Below, piece after piece: positions 1 to 11,505 of a stretch of 64,000 bases of DNA (positions are counted from its first letter, which is position 1; the number at the start of each line of letters is the position of its first letter). Position numbers and translations under genes: made by a program. The stretch covers positions 62,001 through 126,000 of the forward strand of contig JADIZR010000004.1 in the NCBI GenBank assembly GCA_016704655.1, written 5' to 3'. This DNA is from Pseudomonadota bacterium. GTDB lineage: Bacteria > Pseudomonadota > Gammaproteobacteria > Steroidobacterales > Steroidobacteraceae. Under the pieces are notes generated by a model, which was given only the letters and a program-made list of their open reading frames with translations, did not search any database and was not told the DNA's origin.

Positions 1-278
1 CCCGATTCGATGACGACCGGCAGGATCTTTTCGACCGGCTCGTCGCGGTTGATCACGACCATCTGCGAACGCGGCACCATGATGTCGCGCACCTGGATCT
101 CGGAGACTTCCAGGACGGACTCCAGCATCTGCAGGACGTCGGCGTCGATCAGCCCGCGCTCCCGGGCCTCGACCAGGATGGCAGCGAGCTCGTCGAGGTC
201 GCGCGGCTCGCCCGTGATCGAGTTGGCCAGTCGCCTGAACCAGCTGCCCGTCGCACCCGCTTGTCCGCTACTACTCAT
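1..278 (-). CDS. corC: CorC/HlyC-family CBS-domain protein, N-terminal part (cut by window edge)
   Basis: The visible 92 or so residues match the N-terminus of the CorC (YbeX) family, cytosolic CBS-domain proteins linked to magnesium/cobalt efflux and ribosome maturation. An acidic helical segment leads into DIMVPRSQM, the conserved entry to the first CBS domain. The gene starts at ATG 278, overlapping the ybeY stop by 4 bases (ATGA), so it is translationally coupled and is the last visible gene of a miaB-phoH-ybeY-corC operon. The C-terminal CBS pair and the CorC_HlyC domain lie outside the window, so only the identity of the N-terminal part is directly supported. Confidence 0.85.
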   Translation of the reverse strand, partial: MSSSGQAGATGSWFRRLANSITGEPRDLDELAAILVEARERGLIDADVLQMLESVLEVSEIQVRDIMVPRSQMVVINRDEPVEKILPVVIES

Positions 279-832
279 ACAGCCTGTTCGGTGACTTCGG
301 CGTACGGATCATGAAACCCCAATCCGTGCAGGATTTCCACCTCGAGCGCCTCCATCGCGCGGGCGTCGCGCACGTTGTCGTGGTCATAGTCCAGCAGGTG
401 CAGCGTGCCGTGCACCACCATGTGGGCCCAGTGGGCGCGCAGCGTCTTGCGCTGTTCACGGGCTTCGCGCGCCACGACCGGGGCACAGATCACGAGATCT
501 CCGAGGCTGCCGCTGGCGACACGCTCCTCGGGGGACGAAGGAAACGACAGCACGTTGGTCGGCTTGTCCTTGCCGCGGTATTCGCGGTCCAGGCGACGGC
601 TCTCGGCGCTGCCCACGACGCGCAGGCACGCGGCCGCGCCCGGCTCCACCGATTCATGCATCCGCAGCTTGCGCGCCGGCAGGAACACGAGCCCTCTCGC
701 GTGGGCCGCGCGTGCCCAACGCCGCAGGGTGACTGCACCCGGCACCCAGGGCCGACGCGTGGCGAGCTGCACTTCGACCTGCAGCGGCAACGGCGTACGG
801 GCGGAACCGCGGGTGAGCTGGCTGCGCATCAA
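275..832 (-). CDS. ybeY: Endoribonuclease YbeY (16S rRNA maturation)
   Basis: A 185-residue protein with the signature metal-binding motif H-x3-H-x5-H at H141, H145 and H151 (HGTLHLLDYDH). YbeY is a zinc-dependent single-strand endoribonuclease needed for 16S rRNA 3'-end maturation and ribosome quality control. Upstream residues KPTNVLSFP match the conserved family core. The length is a little above the usual 150-160 because of a longer N-terminus, and a start a few codons further in is possible. It overlaps phoH and corC by 4 bases on either side, so the three are read as one coupled mRNA. Confidence 0.95.
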   Translation of the reverse strand: MMRSQLTRGSARTPLPLQVEVQLATRRPWVPGAVTLRRWARAAHARGLVFLPARKLRMHESVEPGAAACLRVVGSAESRRLDREYRGKDKPTNVLSFPSSPEERVASGSLGDLVICAPVVAREAREQRKTLRAHWAHMVVHGTLHLLDYDHDNVRDARAMEALEVEILHGLGFHDPYAEVTEQAV

Positions 833-1851
833 CGCTCCCGGGCGTCCTCGGCGTCCGAGTTGCGCTCGTACGCCTGCACGATCCGCTGCACCAGCGGGTG
901 ACGCACCACGTCGAGCGCGTTGAAGAACGTGAAGGCAACGCCATCGACGCCGCGCAGCACTTCGATTGCGTGACGCAGTCCCGAACGCTGTTGCCGCGGG
1001 AGGTCCACTTGCGTGATGTCGCCAGTGACGACGGCCTTCGAGCCAAAGCCGAGGCGTGTCAGGAACATCTTCATCTGCTCGACCGAGGTGTTCTGCGCCT
1101 CGTCGAGGATGATGAACGAGTCATTGAGCGAGCGGCCGCGCATGAATGCGAGCGGAGCCACCTCGATGACCTGCCGTTCGATGTTGCGCGCAACGCGGTC
1201 GAAACCCATCATCTCGTAGAGCGCGTCGTACATCGGCCGCAGGTAGGGATCGACCTTCTGCGCCAGGTCGCCCGGCAGGAAACCGAGCCTTTCGCCGGCT
1301 TCGACTGCCGGTCGCACGAGCACGATGCGACGTACGCTGCCCGAATGCAGCGCTTCGACGGCGCTGGCGACCGCGAGATAGGTCTTGCCGGTGCCAGCAG
1401 GACCGATGCCGAACGTGAGGTCGTTCACGCGCACCTGGTCGAGATACTGGCGCTGGTTCGGTCCGCGGCCACGGATGCCGCCGCGCTGCGTGTGCACGAC
1501 CGTCTCGTTGCCACTACCCGCCGCCTGCTCCGTGGCCGGGCGTGGGAACCCGAATTCCTGCACGCAGAGATGCACGCGGTCGGGCGAGAGAGTTTCCTGC
1601 GCAGACAGTTCGAACATCCGGGCGAGCACCGCGGACGCACTGGCCACGGCCTCGGCAGGACCGAGCACCTGCACGTCGTAGCCGCGCCGACGCACTTCGA
1701 CGCCGAGGCGTTCCTCGACATGACGCAGGTTCTGCTCCATCGGTCCCGCAAAATTTGCAAGCCGCGAGTTGTCGGCGCCGGCGAGCGAGAGTTCGCGCGA
1801 TTCGACCTGTGCGTTCAAGCGCTGCTCCGTGCGGGCTCTGCGGCCACCCAC
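829..1851 (-). CDS. phoH: PhoH-like ATPase (YbeZ)
   Basis: A 340-residue P-loop ATPase of the PhoH/YbeZ family. A KH-like N-terminal region (about 40-130) is followed by Walker A GPAGTGKT at residues 150-157 and a Walker B-type DEAQN further on. YbeZ works with YbeY in rRNA metabolism. The drawn start at 1851 overlaps the end of miaB by 37 bases; a start closer to the miaB stop, for example the methionine at residue 38, is possible, and I see no decisive ribosome-binding site. The gene sits between miaB and ybeY as in most gammaproteobacteria. Confidence 0.93.
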   Translation of the reverse strand: MGGRRARTEQRLNAQVESRELSLAGADNSRLANFAGPMEQNLRHVEERLGVEVRRRGYDVQVLGPAEAVASASAVLARMFELSAQETLSPDRVHLCVQEFGFPRPATEQAAGSGNETVVHTQRGGIRGRGPNQRQYLDQVRVNDLTFGIGPAGTGKTYLAVASAVEALHSGSVRRIVLVRPAVEAGERLGFLPGDLAQKVDPYLRPMYDALYEMMGFDRVARNIERQVIEVAPLAFMRGRSLNDSFIILDEAQNTSVEQMKMFLTRLGFGSKAVVTGDITQVDLPRQQRSGLRHAIEVLRGVDGVAFTFFNALDVVRHPLVQRIVQAYERNSDAEDARER

Positions 1852-3161
1852 CGGCCCCGCAGCGAATTCGGCATCGCCTCGGTGATGACGACGTCGGTGA
1901 AGCGGTTGATGAGAGCGACCGGGCCATCGAAATTGACCCAGCGGTTGTTCGCGGTGCGGCCCGCGAGCTGGCGCGTGTCACGCCTGGAAGGCCTTTCGAC
2001 CAGCACGCGCTGGGTAGTGCCGACCATCCGCAGGCTGATCGCCTGCGCCTGCGCATTGAGCTGCGCCTGCAGCCGCTCGAGGCGCGCCTGCTTCTCGGCA
2101 TGCGTCACGTCGTCGGGCAACGCCGCCGCAGGCGTGCCCGGTCGCTGGCTGTAGATGAAGCTGAAGCTCTGGTCGAAGCCGATCTCGCGCACGAGGTCGA
2201 GCGTGGCCGCGAAATCACGCTCCGTCTCGCCCGGAAAGCCCACGATGATGTCCGTCGTCAGGCTGATGTCGGGCCGGATTTCGCGCAGGCGGCGCAGCTT
2301 CTGCTTGTATTCAAGCACGGTGTGGCCCCGCTTCATCAGCGCGAGCACGCGGTCCGAGCCGCTTTGCACCGGCAGGTGCAGGTAGCTGGCCAGCTGCGAC
2401 ACGTCGCGGTAAGCCTCGATCAGGCTGTCGCGGAATTCGACCGGGTGCGAGGTGGTGAAACGGATGCGCTCGATGCCCTGCACTGCCGCGACGAGGTAGA
2501 TGAGCGCGGCAAGGTCCGCCAGGCCGCCCCCTGCCATCGGGCCGCGATACGCGTTCACGTTCTGGCCGAGCAGCGTGATCTCGACCACGCCCTGCTGCGC
2601 CAGCGATCGAACCTCGGCGAGCACCTGCTCGAGCGGGCGGCTGACTTCCTCGCCGCGCGTGTACGGCACCACGCAAAACGTGCAGTACTTGCTGCAGCCT
2701 TCCATGATCGAGACGAAGGCCGTCACGCCTTCGGCTCGCGGCGCGGGCAGCCGATCGAATTTCTCGATCTCGGGGAAGCTGATGTCGACCACGGACCGCC
2801 CCTGCTTGCGCAGCTGCGCGAGCATGTCGGGCAGACGGTGGATCGTCTGCGGGCCGAACACGAGATCGACGAATGGCGCCCGCTCGGTGATGCCCTCGCC
2901 TTCCTGGCTCGCCACGCAACCGCCGACGCCGATGATGACGTGCGGGCGCGCGGCCTTCAGGTCACGCCAGCGGCCGAGCTGCGAGAACACTTTCTCCTGC
3001 GCCTTCTCGCGCACGGAGCACGTGTTGAGCAGCAGCAGGTCGGCCTCTTCCGGATTCTCGGTGGCCTCGTAGCCGCCGCACTCACGCAGCACGTCCGCCA
3101 TCCGCGCGGAGTCGTACTCGTTCATCTGGCAGCCGAAGGTCTTGAGGTGTACGCGCAGCAT
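1815..3161 (-). CDS. miaB: tRNA-2-methylthio-N6-dimethylallyladenosine synthase MiaB
   Basis: A radical-SAM methylthiotransferase that adds the 2-methylthio group to i6A37 in tRNAs reading UNN codons. The auxiliary [4Fe-4S] cysteines are C11, C48 and C82 of the UPF0004 domain; the radical-SAM cluster is CSKYCTFC (C156, C160, C163); the C-terminal TRAM domain follows. I chose ATG 3161 because it gives the family-typical opening MLRVHLKTFGC; the reading frame stays open 49 codons further upstream but that part has no family match. Length 448 residues is typical. First gene of the miaB-phoH-ybeY-corC operon. Confidence 0.95.
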   Translation of the reverse strand: MLRVHLKTFGCQMNEYDSARMADVLRECGGYEATENPEEADLLLLNTCSVREKAQEKVFSQLGRWRDLKAARPHVIIGVGGCVASQEGEGITERAPFVDLVFGPQTIHRLPDMLAQLRKQGRSVVDISFPEIEKFDRLPAPRAEGVTAFVSIMEGCSKYCTFCVVPYTRGEEVSRPLEQVLAEVRSLAQQGVVEITLLGQNVNAYRGPMAGGGLADLAALIYLVAAVQGIERIRFTTSHPVEFRDSLIEAYRDVSQLASYLHLPVQSGSDRVLALMKRGHTVLEYKQKLRRLREIRPDISLTTDIIVGFPGETERDFAATLDLVREIGFDQSFSFIYSQRPGTPAAALPDDVTHAEKQARLERLQAQLNAQAQAISLRMVGTTQRVLVERPSRRDTRQLAGRTANNRWVNFDGPVALINRFTDVVITEAMPNSLRGRWVAAEPARSSA

Positions 3162-3243
3162 GGGGCGGCAAGTATACGGAACGTTACGGCCACGCAGGCC
3201 CGTCGGCGTGGCCGGAAAGAAAAAACTCGAAGGAAAACGGTAC

Positions 3244-3810
3244 TTACCAGCGCAACCGGTGCGCGCTGGACAAAGGCCCGCGGCTGTGGCGGCGGGCCCG
3301 TCGTGCACGAGGCGAATTCGGGCGGCGATGCGCTAGGAACGGGATGTCGTCGTCGAACGGTGATTCTTCCGGACCCTGGGCCGGTGCGCGACCACCCCCC
3401 CCAGTGCTGGCTGGCGCCGGACGGCCTTCACCGCGCGACTCACCGCCGCCCATGCCACCACCACTGCCGCCCGCGCGGCCGCCGAGCATCTGCATCTCGT
3501 TGGCGTTGATCTCGGTGGTGTAGCGGTCGCGACCTTCCTTGTCCTGCCATTTGCGCGTGCGCAGCTTGCCTTCGACGTAGACCTGCGAGCCCTTCTTCAG
3601 GTACTCGGCCGCGATCTCGGCGAGGCGGTCGTACATGACGATGTTGTGCCACTCCGTCTGTTCGCGCTGCTCGCCGGTCTGCTTGTCCTTCCAGCTCTCG
3701 GAAGTGGCGATGCTGAAATTGGTGACCGCCTTGCCGTTCGGCATGTAGCGCGTCTCGGGATCCTTGCCGAGGTTGCCGACGAGGATGACTTTGTTGATGC
3801 CACGTGCCAT
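3244..3810 (-). CDS. ssb: Single-stranded DNA-binding protein, with anomalous C-terminal read-through
   Basis: ATG 3810 gives MARGINKVILVGNLG, the standard SSB opening; the OB fold covers about residues 1-110 and a Gly-rich linker follows. The protein-interaction tip DDDIPF ends at residue 158, where SSB proteins normally stop. Here the frame continues for 30 basic residues to 3244. A TAG lies one base out of frame straight after the PF codons (complement of 3333-3335), so removing one base of the GG at 3336-3337 restores a standard 158-residue SSB. I infer a one-base insertion or error. SSB protects ssDNA and recruits repair and replication proteins through that tip. It lies downstream of the MFS gene and divergent from uvrA. 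Confidence 0.93.
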   Translation of the reverse strand: MARGINKVILVGNLGKDPETRYMPNGKAVTNFSIATSESWKDKQTGEQREQTEWHNIVMYDRLAEIAAEYLKKGSQVYVEGKLRTRKWQDKEGRDRYTTEINANEMQMLGGRAGGSGGGMGGGESRGEGRPAPASTGGGGRAPAQGPEESPFDDDIPFLAHRRPNSPRARRARRHSRGPLSSAHRLRW

Positions 3811-3897
3811 TCGGGGAAGCCTGCGCAGGAGTGGGGAAAGGGGGGTGATTTTACGGCAACCGGGGGGTCGCTGCGTAAGCATGCAAAACGGCCGGGT

Positions 3898-5082
3898 TCA
3901 GCTGGAAACGACCTCGGGGGCGGCCAGAGCGGGCCGCAATGCCAGCAACGCCCAGACGAAGGCCATGACGGCGCAGCCCCAGAACACGCCGGAGAGGCCG
4001 AATCGGCCCAGCAGGATGCCTCCCATCACTCCGCCGAAGAACGACCCCAGGAACTGGGAGGTGGCGAAGACGCCCAGGGCAGCACCCCGGTCGGTCGCCG
4101 GGGCCGTCAGGGTGAGCAAGGCCGGCAGGCGGGCTTCAAGGAAGTTGAAGACGGCAAAGAACAGGGTCAGCGCCGCCATCACGACCCAGTAGTCGGCATG
4201 ATCGAGTCCCAACAGGGCCTGTGACACGCCGACCAGCACGACCGACAGGATGAACAGCCCCGCACCTCTGGTGCTGGTCCTTTCGGTTCGCAGGACCAAC
4301 GGGACAGTGCCAACCAGCGAGGCGACGAACACGCACAGGTAGACGAGCCAGTGCGACGCCCTGGCGACCCCCAGCGTCTGCTCCAACACCTGCGGCACGG
4401 AGATGAACGTCGCCGTCATGATCGCGTGCAGCGCGAACATGCCGAAGTACAGCGGACGCAACTGCGGCCGGTTCATGATCTCGAGCAAACCCGACAGCTT
4501 GCGGCTTTCCGCCCCACCGGTCCGTTCCGGCTCGGCCGGGACCGCCAGATGCAGCAGCAGCAAGCCCAGGATCGCCATCGCCAGCATGATGCCGAAGATA
4601 CCCGGCACGCCCACCGCGGCATCCAGCACAGGCGCGACAATCAACGCTGCGACGAAAGACAGCCCGATGCTGATGCCGATCACGGCCATCGCGCGGGTGC
4701 GGACCTCGCTGCGGGTCAGATCGGCCAGCAACGCCGTGACCGATGCCGAGACGGCGCCGGCGCCCTGGACGCCACGAGCCAGGGCCAGCAGCCACGTGGT
4801 GTGCGCGAAAATGCCGACCACGGACCCGACTGCATAGAACAGCAATCCGATAGTAATCAGTGGCTTGCGACCGAACCGGTCCGACCAGCGCCCGAACGGG
4901 ATCTGCAGCACCGCCTGCGTCAGGCCGTACGCACCCATCGCCAGGCCCAGCATCTCGGGGGAGTAGTCGGGCAGCGTGTGGGCGTACAGGGCCAGCACCG
5001 GCAGCATCAGGAACATGCCGAGCATGCGCGACGCGTAGATAGCCGCCAGCGCGCCGACGGACCGGCGCTCGATGGACGTCAT
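3898..5082 (-). CDS. MFS transporter
   Basis: A roughly 394-residue major facilitator with about 12 hydrophobic segments. The cytoplasmic loop 2-3 motif A is visible as GRWSDRFGRKP. The substrate cannot be told from sequence; proteins in this uvrA-MFS-ssb arrangement are usually annotated as putative drug or sugar transporters. The frame is open to an ATG at 5145, but that start lies on top of the likely uvrA promoter, and the methionine at 5082 directly precedes the conserved membrane domain, so I use 5082. The ssb start is 87 bases downstream on the same strand and the two may be co-transcribed. Confidence 0.85.
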   Translation of the reverse strand: MTSIERRSVGALAAIYASRMLGMFLMLPVLALYAHTLPDYSPEMLGLAMGAYGLTQAVLQIPFGRWSDRFGRKPLITIGLLFYAVGSVVGIFAHTTWLLALARGVQGAGAVSASVTALLADLTRSEVRTRAMAVIGISIGLSFVAALIVAPVLDAAVGVPGIFGIMLAMAILGLLLLHLAVPAEPERTGGAESRKLSGLLEIMNRPQLRPLYFGMFALHAIMTATFISVPQVLEQTLGVARASHWLVYLCVFVASLVGTVPLVLRTERTSTRGAGLFILSVVLVGVSQALLGLDHADYWVVMAALTLFFAVFNFLEARLPALLTLTAPATDRGAALGVFATSQFLGSFFGGVMGGILLGRFGLSGVFWGCAVMAFVWALLALRPALAAPEVVSS

Positions 5083-5120
5083 CGCCGGCCGCGGGGTCGA
5101 CTCACGGGGTCGGATGGTCT

Positions 5121-5150
5121 TTGCCTCGGATCGGAAGAGCCGCATATATT
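5121..5150 (+). promoter_or_regulatory. Putative uvrA promoter
   Basis: TTGCCT at 5121-5126 and TATATT at 5145-5150, separated by 18 bases, 38 bases before the uvrA ATG. It is the only AT-rich patch between the divergent MFS and uvrA genes. I looked for a LexA box (CTG-N10-CAG) here and found no good match. Confidence 0.4.
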
Positions 5151-5152
5151 AG

Positions 5153-5174
5153 CAGGCTGCCTCCCGGCAGCCTG
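5153..5174 (+). other. Perfect 8-bp hairpin in the uvrA leader
   Basis: CAGGCTGC at 5153-5160 and GCAGCCTG at 5167-5174 pair perfectly around a six-base loop, ending 13 bases before the uvrA start codon. It could limit ribosome access or act as a protein-binding palindrome; neither is shown. Confidence 0.35.
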
Positions 5175-5187
5175 AAAGCCGAGCTGA

Positions 5188-8010
<2,823 letters not shown>

Positions 8011-8289
8011 CTGACTGCGTCGCCACTGCCCGGGTATCAGCGCCAGCGAATGCCTAAGGTCCACGCGCCGTGAAGGGTTCCGTCTTCCTCGGCGCTCACG
8101 GTCCAGGGCCGCTCCCGATTTCCAACGGAAATGGTGCCTGCCTGCGGTCGAACGGGCGCGCGGCGCGTGTCAAAGCAACAGAACCGGTGCCGCCACGCAC
8201 CTGCGTTCGAGGGTTCGACAGGGCGCGGGAAGATCAACGCCTCCAGCGGGGGCCCCCACCCTGCCGGACGATTTGTAGACGCGAGCCGG
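8011..8289. other. Unassigned stretch after uvrA
   Basis: The only reading frame of any length is on the minus strand (8037-8300, 87 codons), ending in GAWTLGIRWR, which loosely resembles the last strand of a beta-barrel. It has no convincing start or family match and overlaps the acetyltransferase end. It may be the tail of a decayed gene. I see no terminator hairpin with a T-tract. Confidence 0.25.
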
Positions 8290-8814
8290 TCAGCTCGCAC
8301 CGCGAACCGAGGGATTCGCTTCGGTGCGGAAGCGATGGCGCACTTCCCCGCCCGCGCGCGTCTCCGAGAATTGGCCCGATGTCTGGCGCGCTATCACGCG
8401 GCGCCAGAACTGCAGCGCGGGGCGGTTCTGCTCGTCCTCGAGGACTTCCCAGTCGCCGGCAAAGCGGTTGAACAGCAGCGAGGCGGCGGACGCGCCAACG
8501 CCACGGCGGCGCGCAGGCCCCACGATGAAGAATTCAGCCATCCGGTAGTTGACCGACGTGCGCGGAAACGCAGGCGGACGCGACACGAGTGCGAAGCCGG
8601 CGCGGTGGCCCTCGTCGAGAATCACGAACGGATTGGCGCCGGAATCGGCGAACCAGCCGGCCAGGAACTCGCTTTCGCGCGCATCCCACTCGCCAAGCGC
8701 CGGGAACAGTCCGGTCTTGGACGCGGAAAGCTCGGTCAGATAGTCACGGTAGACCGCCCGGATCCACTCGCGATCCTGGGTCGAGCTGCGAGCGTCACGT
8801 ACCGTTACAGGCAC
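8290..8814 (-). CDS. GNAT-family N-acetyltransferase
   Basis: A 174-residue protein with the GNAT fold signature: the acetyl-CoA loop RRRGVGASAA followed by a helix and the C-terminal block N-x-PALQFWRRVI typical of these enzymes. The substrate is unknown. The start is a GTG at 8814 with a purine-rich GGAGGCGGG about ten bases upstream. The C-terminal 30 or so residues after the GNAT core are unusually charged and not conserved in the family. Monocistronic and convergent with uvrA. Confidence 0.85.
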   Translation of the reverse strand: MPVTVRDARSSTQDREWIRAVYRDYLTELSASKTGLFPALGEWDARESEFLAGWFADSGANPFVILDEGHRAGFALVSRPPAFPRTSVNYRMAEFFIVGPARRRGVGASAASLLFNRFAGDWEVLEDEQNRPALQFWRRVIARQTSGQFSETRAGGEVRHRFRTEANPSVRGAS

Positions 8815-8953
8815 TGCTCGACCCGCCTCCAGCGGGTGTCGCGATCACCGGGCCGCTGGGGCGCCGGGGCTGGTGTCCTGCAGCGAGAATGGAGCGGACC
8901 CCAGCCGGGATCCGCCCCATCTTTTCGTCAGCTCGTAGCGGGCCGGCGAACAG

Positions 8954-9178
8954 TCAGCGCCAATTACTTGGTCGCTTCCTAACGGCGGCGTCGCCAGCGG
9001 CGGCGGCGGCGTCCGTCGCGGCAGCGGCGGCGTCCGTGGCGGCGTCAGCAGCTTCGCCAGCGGCAGCGGCGGCGTCAGCAGCAGCTTCCTGCGTGGCTTC
9101 GACGGCTTCTTCCTTCTTGGCGCAGCCGGCGAGGACCAGGGCGGCGAGGGCGGCGGCGAGAGCGATCTTCGCGTTCAT
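8954..9178 (-). CDS. Small alanine-rich lipoprotein
   Basis: A 74-residue protein with a lipoprotein signal: a hydrophobic stretch then LAGC, with the lipidated cysteine at residue 19. The mature part is mostly Ala with regularly spaced Asp/Glu/Thr (AADAA/ATDAA units), predicting a long helix similar in style to entericidin- or Lpp-like small envelope lipoproteins. It ends in a short basic tail (RKRPSNWR) that is out of character and could be a frameshifted end. Low-complexity composition makes homology unreliable. It is divergent from pepQ. Confidence 0.7.
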   Translation of the reverse strand: MNAKIALAAALAALVLAGCAKKEEAVEATQEAAADAAAAAGEAADAATDAAAAATDAAAAAGDAAVRKRPSNWR

Positions 9179-9418
9179 TGAATAAATACCCCAAAAATTG
9201 CAGTCTGATGATGTCGAACACCTTGCACCTTCAACCGACCCCCCTTGCGGCGGGCCTGCTTGATGCGCGGATGCGATTCTAGGACCCCGCTCCGTAATCG
9301 TAAGCCGATAAACTGTCTCTATCTGGCGACAGCCAGCAGGGTCGGAACGCTCGACAGACCGCCCGTCGGGGCCCGGTTCTCCTATGATCGGGGGTTGCTG
9401 ACCCCTGAGGCGCAAATC

Positions 9419-10662
9419 ATGACGGATGCCATCGACGCGTTGTTTCCTGCCCACCTGCAGCACGTGCAGGCGCTTGCGGACCGTGCCCTGGAGCGCGAAG
9501 GCTACGACGGCCTCGTCGTGTATTCGGGCCGCCCCGGGCTGCATTTCCTCGATGACCACGGTCCCGCCTTCAAGGCGAACCCGCATTTCCTGCACTGGGC
9601 ACCCCTGCAGGAAGCGCCGGATTGCTTCGTTCGCTACCTGCCCGGCCGCCGGCCGCAGCTGGTGTTTCACCAGCCCGCCGATTACTGGCACAAGCCGCCG
9701 GCGGTACCGACCGCAGCCTGGACCCGCGAATTCGACCTCACCGTGATCCGGGAGCCCGCCGACGCGCGTGGTCTGCTCGACGCCGGCAATCGTCGCCTGG
9801 CCTGCATCGGCGAGCTGCCCGCCGAGTTCGCCGAATGGGGCTTCAGTGCCACGAATCCAGCCGGCCTGCAGCCTACCGCGCGGGGGCCTCGGAATTCGAA
9901 GTCCACCAGGCGTACTGCTCTGCCGTCGGATTACGGGAACAGGAGCTGCCCTACGGCAACATCATCGCGTTTGGCGAGGGCGCGGCTATCCTGCACTACA
10001 CGACGCTCGGCCGCCGGCGCGACGTGCCGCGCCCCACGTTCCTGATCGACGCGGGCGCGCAGTTCCGCGGCTATGCGAGCGACATCACGCGCACGCACAT
10101 TGCGGATGCGGCAGGCACCGACCCGACCTTCCTCGAACTGATGGCTTCGATGGAGAAGCTGCAGCTCGAGCTCTGCGCCGCCGTTCGACCGGGGTTCGAT
10201 TACCGCCAGATTCACCTGCTCGCGCATCGCCTGATTGCCGACGCGCTGGTGCAGGCGGGCGTCGTCACCGGATGCACGGCCGAGCAGGTCGCGGAAAACG
10301 GAGTGTCTGGCGTGTTTTTCCCGCATGGCATCGGGCACCTGCTCGGCATCCAGGTGCACGACGTGGCGGGTCTCGCCGCGGACGATTCGGGCCGCACCGA
10401 AATTCCGCGTCCGACGCGCCATCGTTACCTGCGCCTGACGCGCCGGCTCGAACCGGGCATGGTCGTCACCATCGAGCCGGGCCTGTACTTCATCGACCTG
10501 CTGCTCGACGAGGCGCAGCAGAACGGTCTCGGCCGTTACATCGCCTGGGATGTCGTGCGGCGCCTGCAGCCGTATGGCGGCATCCGCATCGAGGACGACG
10601 TCGCCTGCTTGGCGTCGGGGACGCCGGAGAACCTTACGCGGGACGCGTTCGCCCAGGTCGCG
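9419..10662 (+). pseudogene. pepQ: Xaa-Pro dipeptidase (PepQ), internally deleted and frameshifted
   Basis: Two frames together give most of PepQ, a metal-dependent prolidase of the M24 pita-bread fold. The first frame runs from ATG 9419 to about 9871 (151 residues, N-terminal domain with PADYWHKPP). The second picks up at 9871 with AYRAGASEFE and continues to ENLTRDAFAQVA near 10662. All five metal ligands are kept (LIDAG...DITRTH, HGIGH, TIEPG, GGIRIED). By comparison with E. coli PepQ about 35 residues around the linker (the LHYYRS...KTEYE segment) are missing at the junction. No stop follows the family end in that frame. Either a real pseudogene or an assembly deletion. Confidence 0.85.
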
Positions 10663-10964
10663 GCGTCCTCCGCTCGCGCCGCAGCTGGACGAGGCCCGGC
10701 CTGGAGTGCAGGACCTGTCCGGCATCTTGCGGTGCGGGGCGTGCCTCCGGGGCGCCGGGGCCTCCGCGCATCGTGCATCGCGCGAAGCCGCCCCCGGCGA
10801 GCCGCTCGAGCGGATGCGGGCGATGGTGTCAGCGGCGACCGGCGTGCCGCCTCCTGCGCTCGAGCCGCGGCGCCACGGCGCACCGGAGGTCATCGCCTCC
10901 GCACCGTCCATACCGCTGTCGCCGGGCCCGCCCTCTCGGGCAACCGCCGGCGGAGGGTGGTCGA
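10663..10964. other. Unassigned 300-base stretch between pepQ and mscL
   Basis: Very GC-rich DNA with overlapping open frames on both strands but no start, ribosome-binding site or family motif that I recognise. It could hold the true C-terminal end of pepQ or the remains of another gene. I see no terminator. Confidence 0.3.
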
Positions 10965-11357
10965 CTACTGCTTCTTCAGCAGGTCGCGAATCTCGCCGAG
11001 CAGCACCACGTCCGGCGCCGGCGCCGGATCCGCAGCGGGCGGCGGCGGCGTCTTCAGCCGGTTGATCGCCTTGACCGCCATGAAGATCGCGGCCGCGATG
11101 ATCACGAAGTCGAAGATGTTCTGCAGGAACATGCCGTACTTGACCAGGATCGGCGCGCCGGCCGGGTCCGTGCCGAGGCTGATCGCCAGGTCCTTGAAGT
11201 TCACGCCGCCGACGGCCTTGCCGATCATCGGCGTCACCACGTCGCCCACCAGCGACGAGACGATCTTGCCGAACGCGCCGCCGATCACGACGCCGACCGC
11301 CATGTCGAGCACGTTGCCCTTCATGGCAAATTCCTTGAATTCAGTGACGATGCTCAT
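10965..11357 (-). CDS. mscL: Large-conductance mechanosensitive channel MscL
   Basis: A 130-residue inner-membrane channel. ATG 11357 gives MSIVTEFKEFAMKGNVLDMAVGVV with the N-terminal amphipathic helix and first pore-lining helix (to about residue 45); the second helix is around residues 75-100 (NIFDFVIIAAAIF). The C-terminal bundle helix ends in EIRDLLKKQ. It opens on membrane tension to release solutes in hypo-osmotic shock. The linker before the C-terminal helix is Pro-rich (TPPPP). It lies after the rplQ terminator and so should have its own promoter. Confidence 0.96.
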   Translation of the reverse strand: MSIVTEFKEFAMKGNVLDMAVGVVIGGAFGKIVSSLVGDVVTPMIGKAVGGVNFKDLAISLGTDPAGAPILVKYGMFLQNIFDFVIIAAAIFMAVKAINRLKTPPPPAADPAPAPDVVLLGEIRDLLKKQ

Positions 11358-11410
11358 GTGCTTGCTGCTCCGTAGTGTCTGGTGGATCCACTGCACGGTA
11401 GGGGAGTGCC

Positions 11411-11442
11411 CGAAAAAAGAAAAGCCGGACACGGGTCCGGCT
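11411..11442 (-). terminator. Rho-independent terminator of the alpha operon
   Basis: AGCCGGAC (11423-11430) and GTCCGGCT (11435-11442) form a perfect 8-bp stem with a four-base loop. Read on the minus strand the stem is followed at once by TTTTCTTTTTT, a classic U-tract. It sits 64 bases after the rplQ stop and ends the ribosomal superoperon before mscL. Confidence 0.88.
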
Positions 11443-11505
11443 TCGTCTTTCTCGCAGCATCACGATTCAGAGGAATCGCCCAGACCGCGGCAATTGTAGA
11501 TTTGA

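Noticed and set aside
5083..5187. LexA/SOS box controlling uvrA
   Set aside because: The only CTG...CAG pair has the wrong spacing (CTG-N8-CAG) and belongs to the hairpin just before the start codon.
8037..8300. An 87-codon minus-strand gene after uvrA
   Set aside because: No start signal or family match, and it overlaps the acetyltransferase 3' end; kept only as an unassigned stretch.
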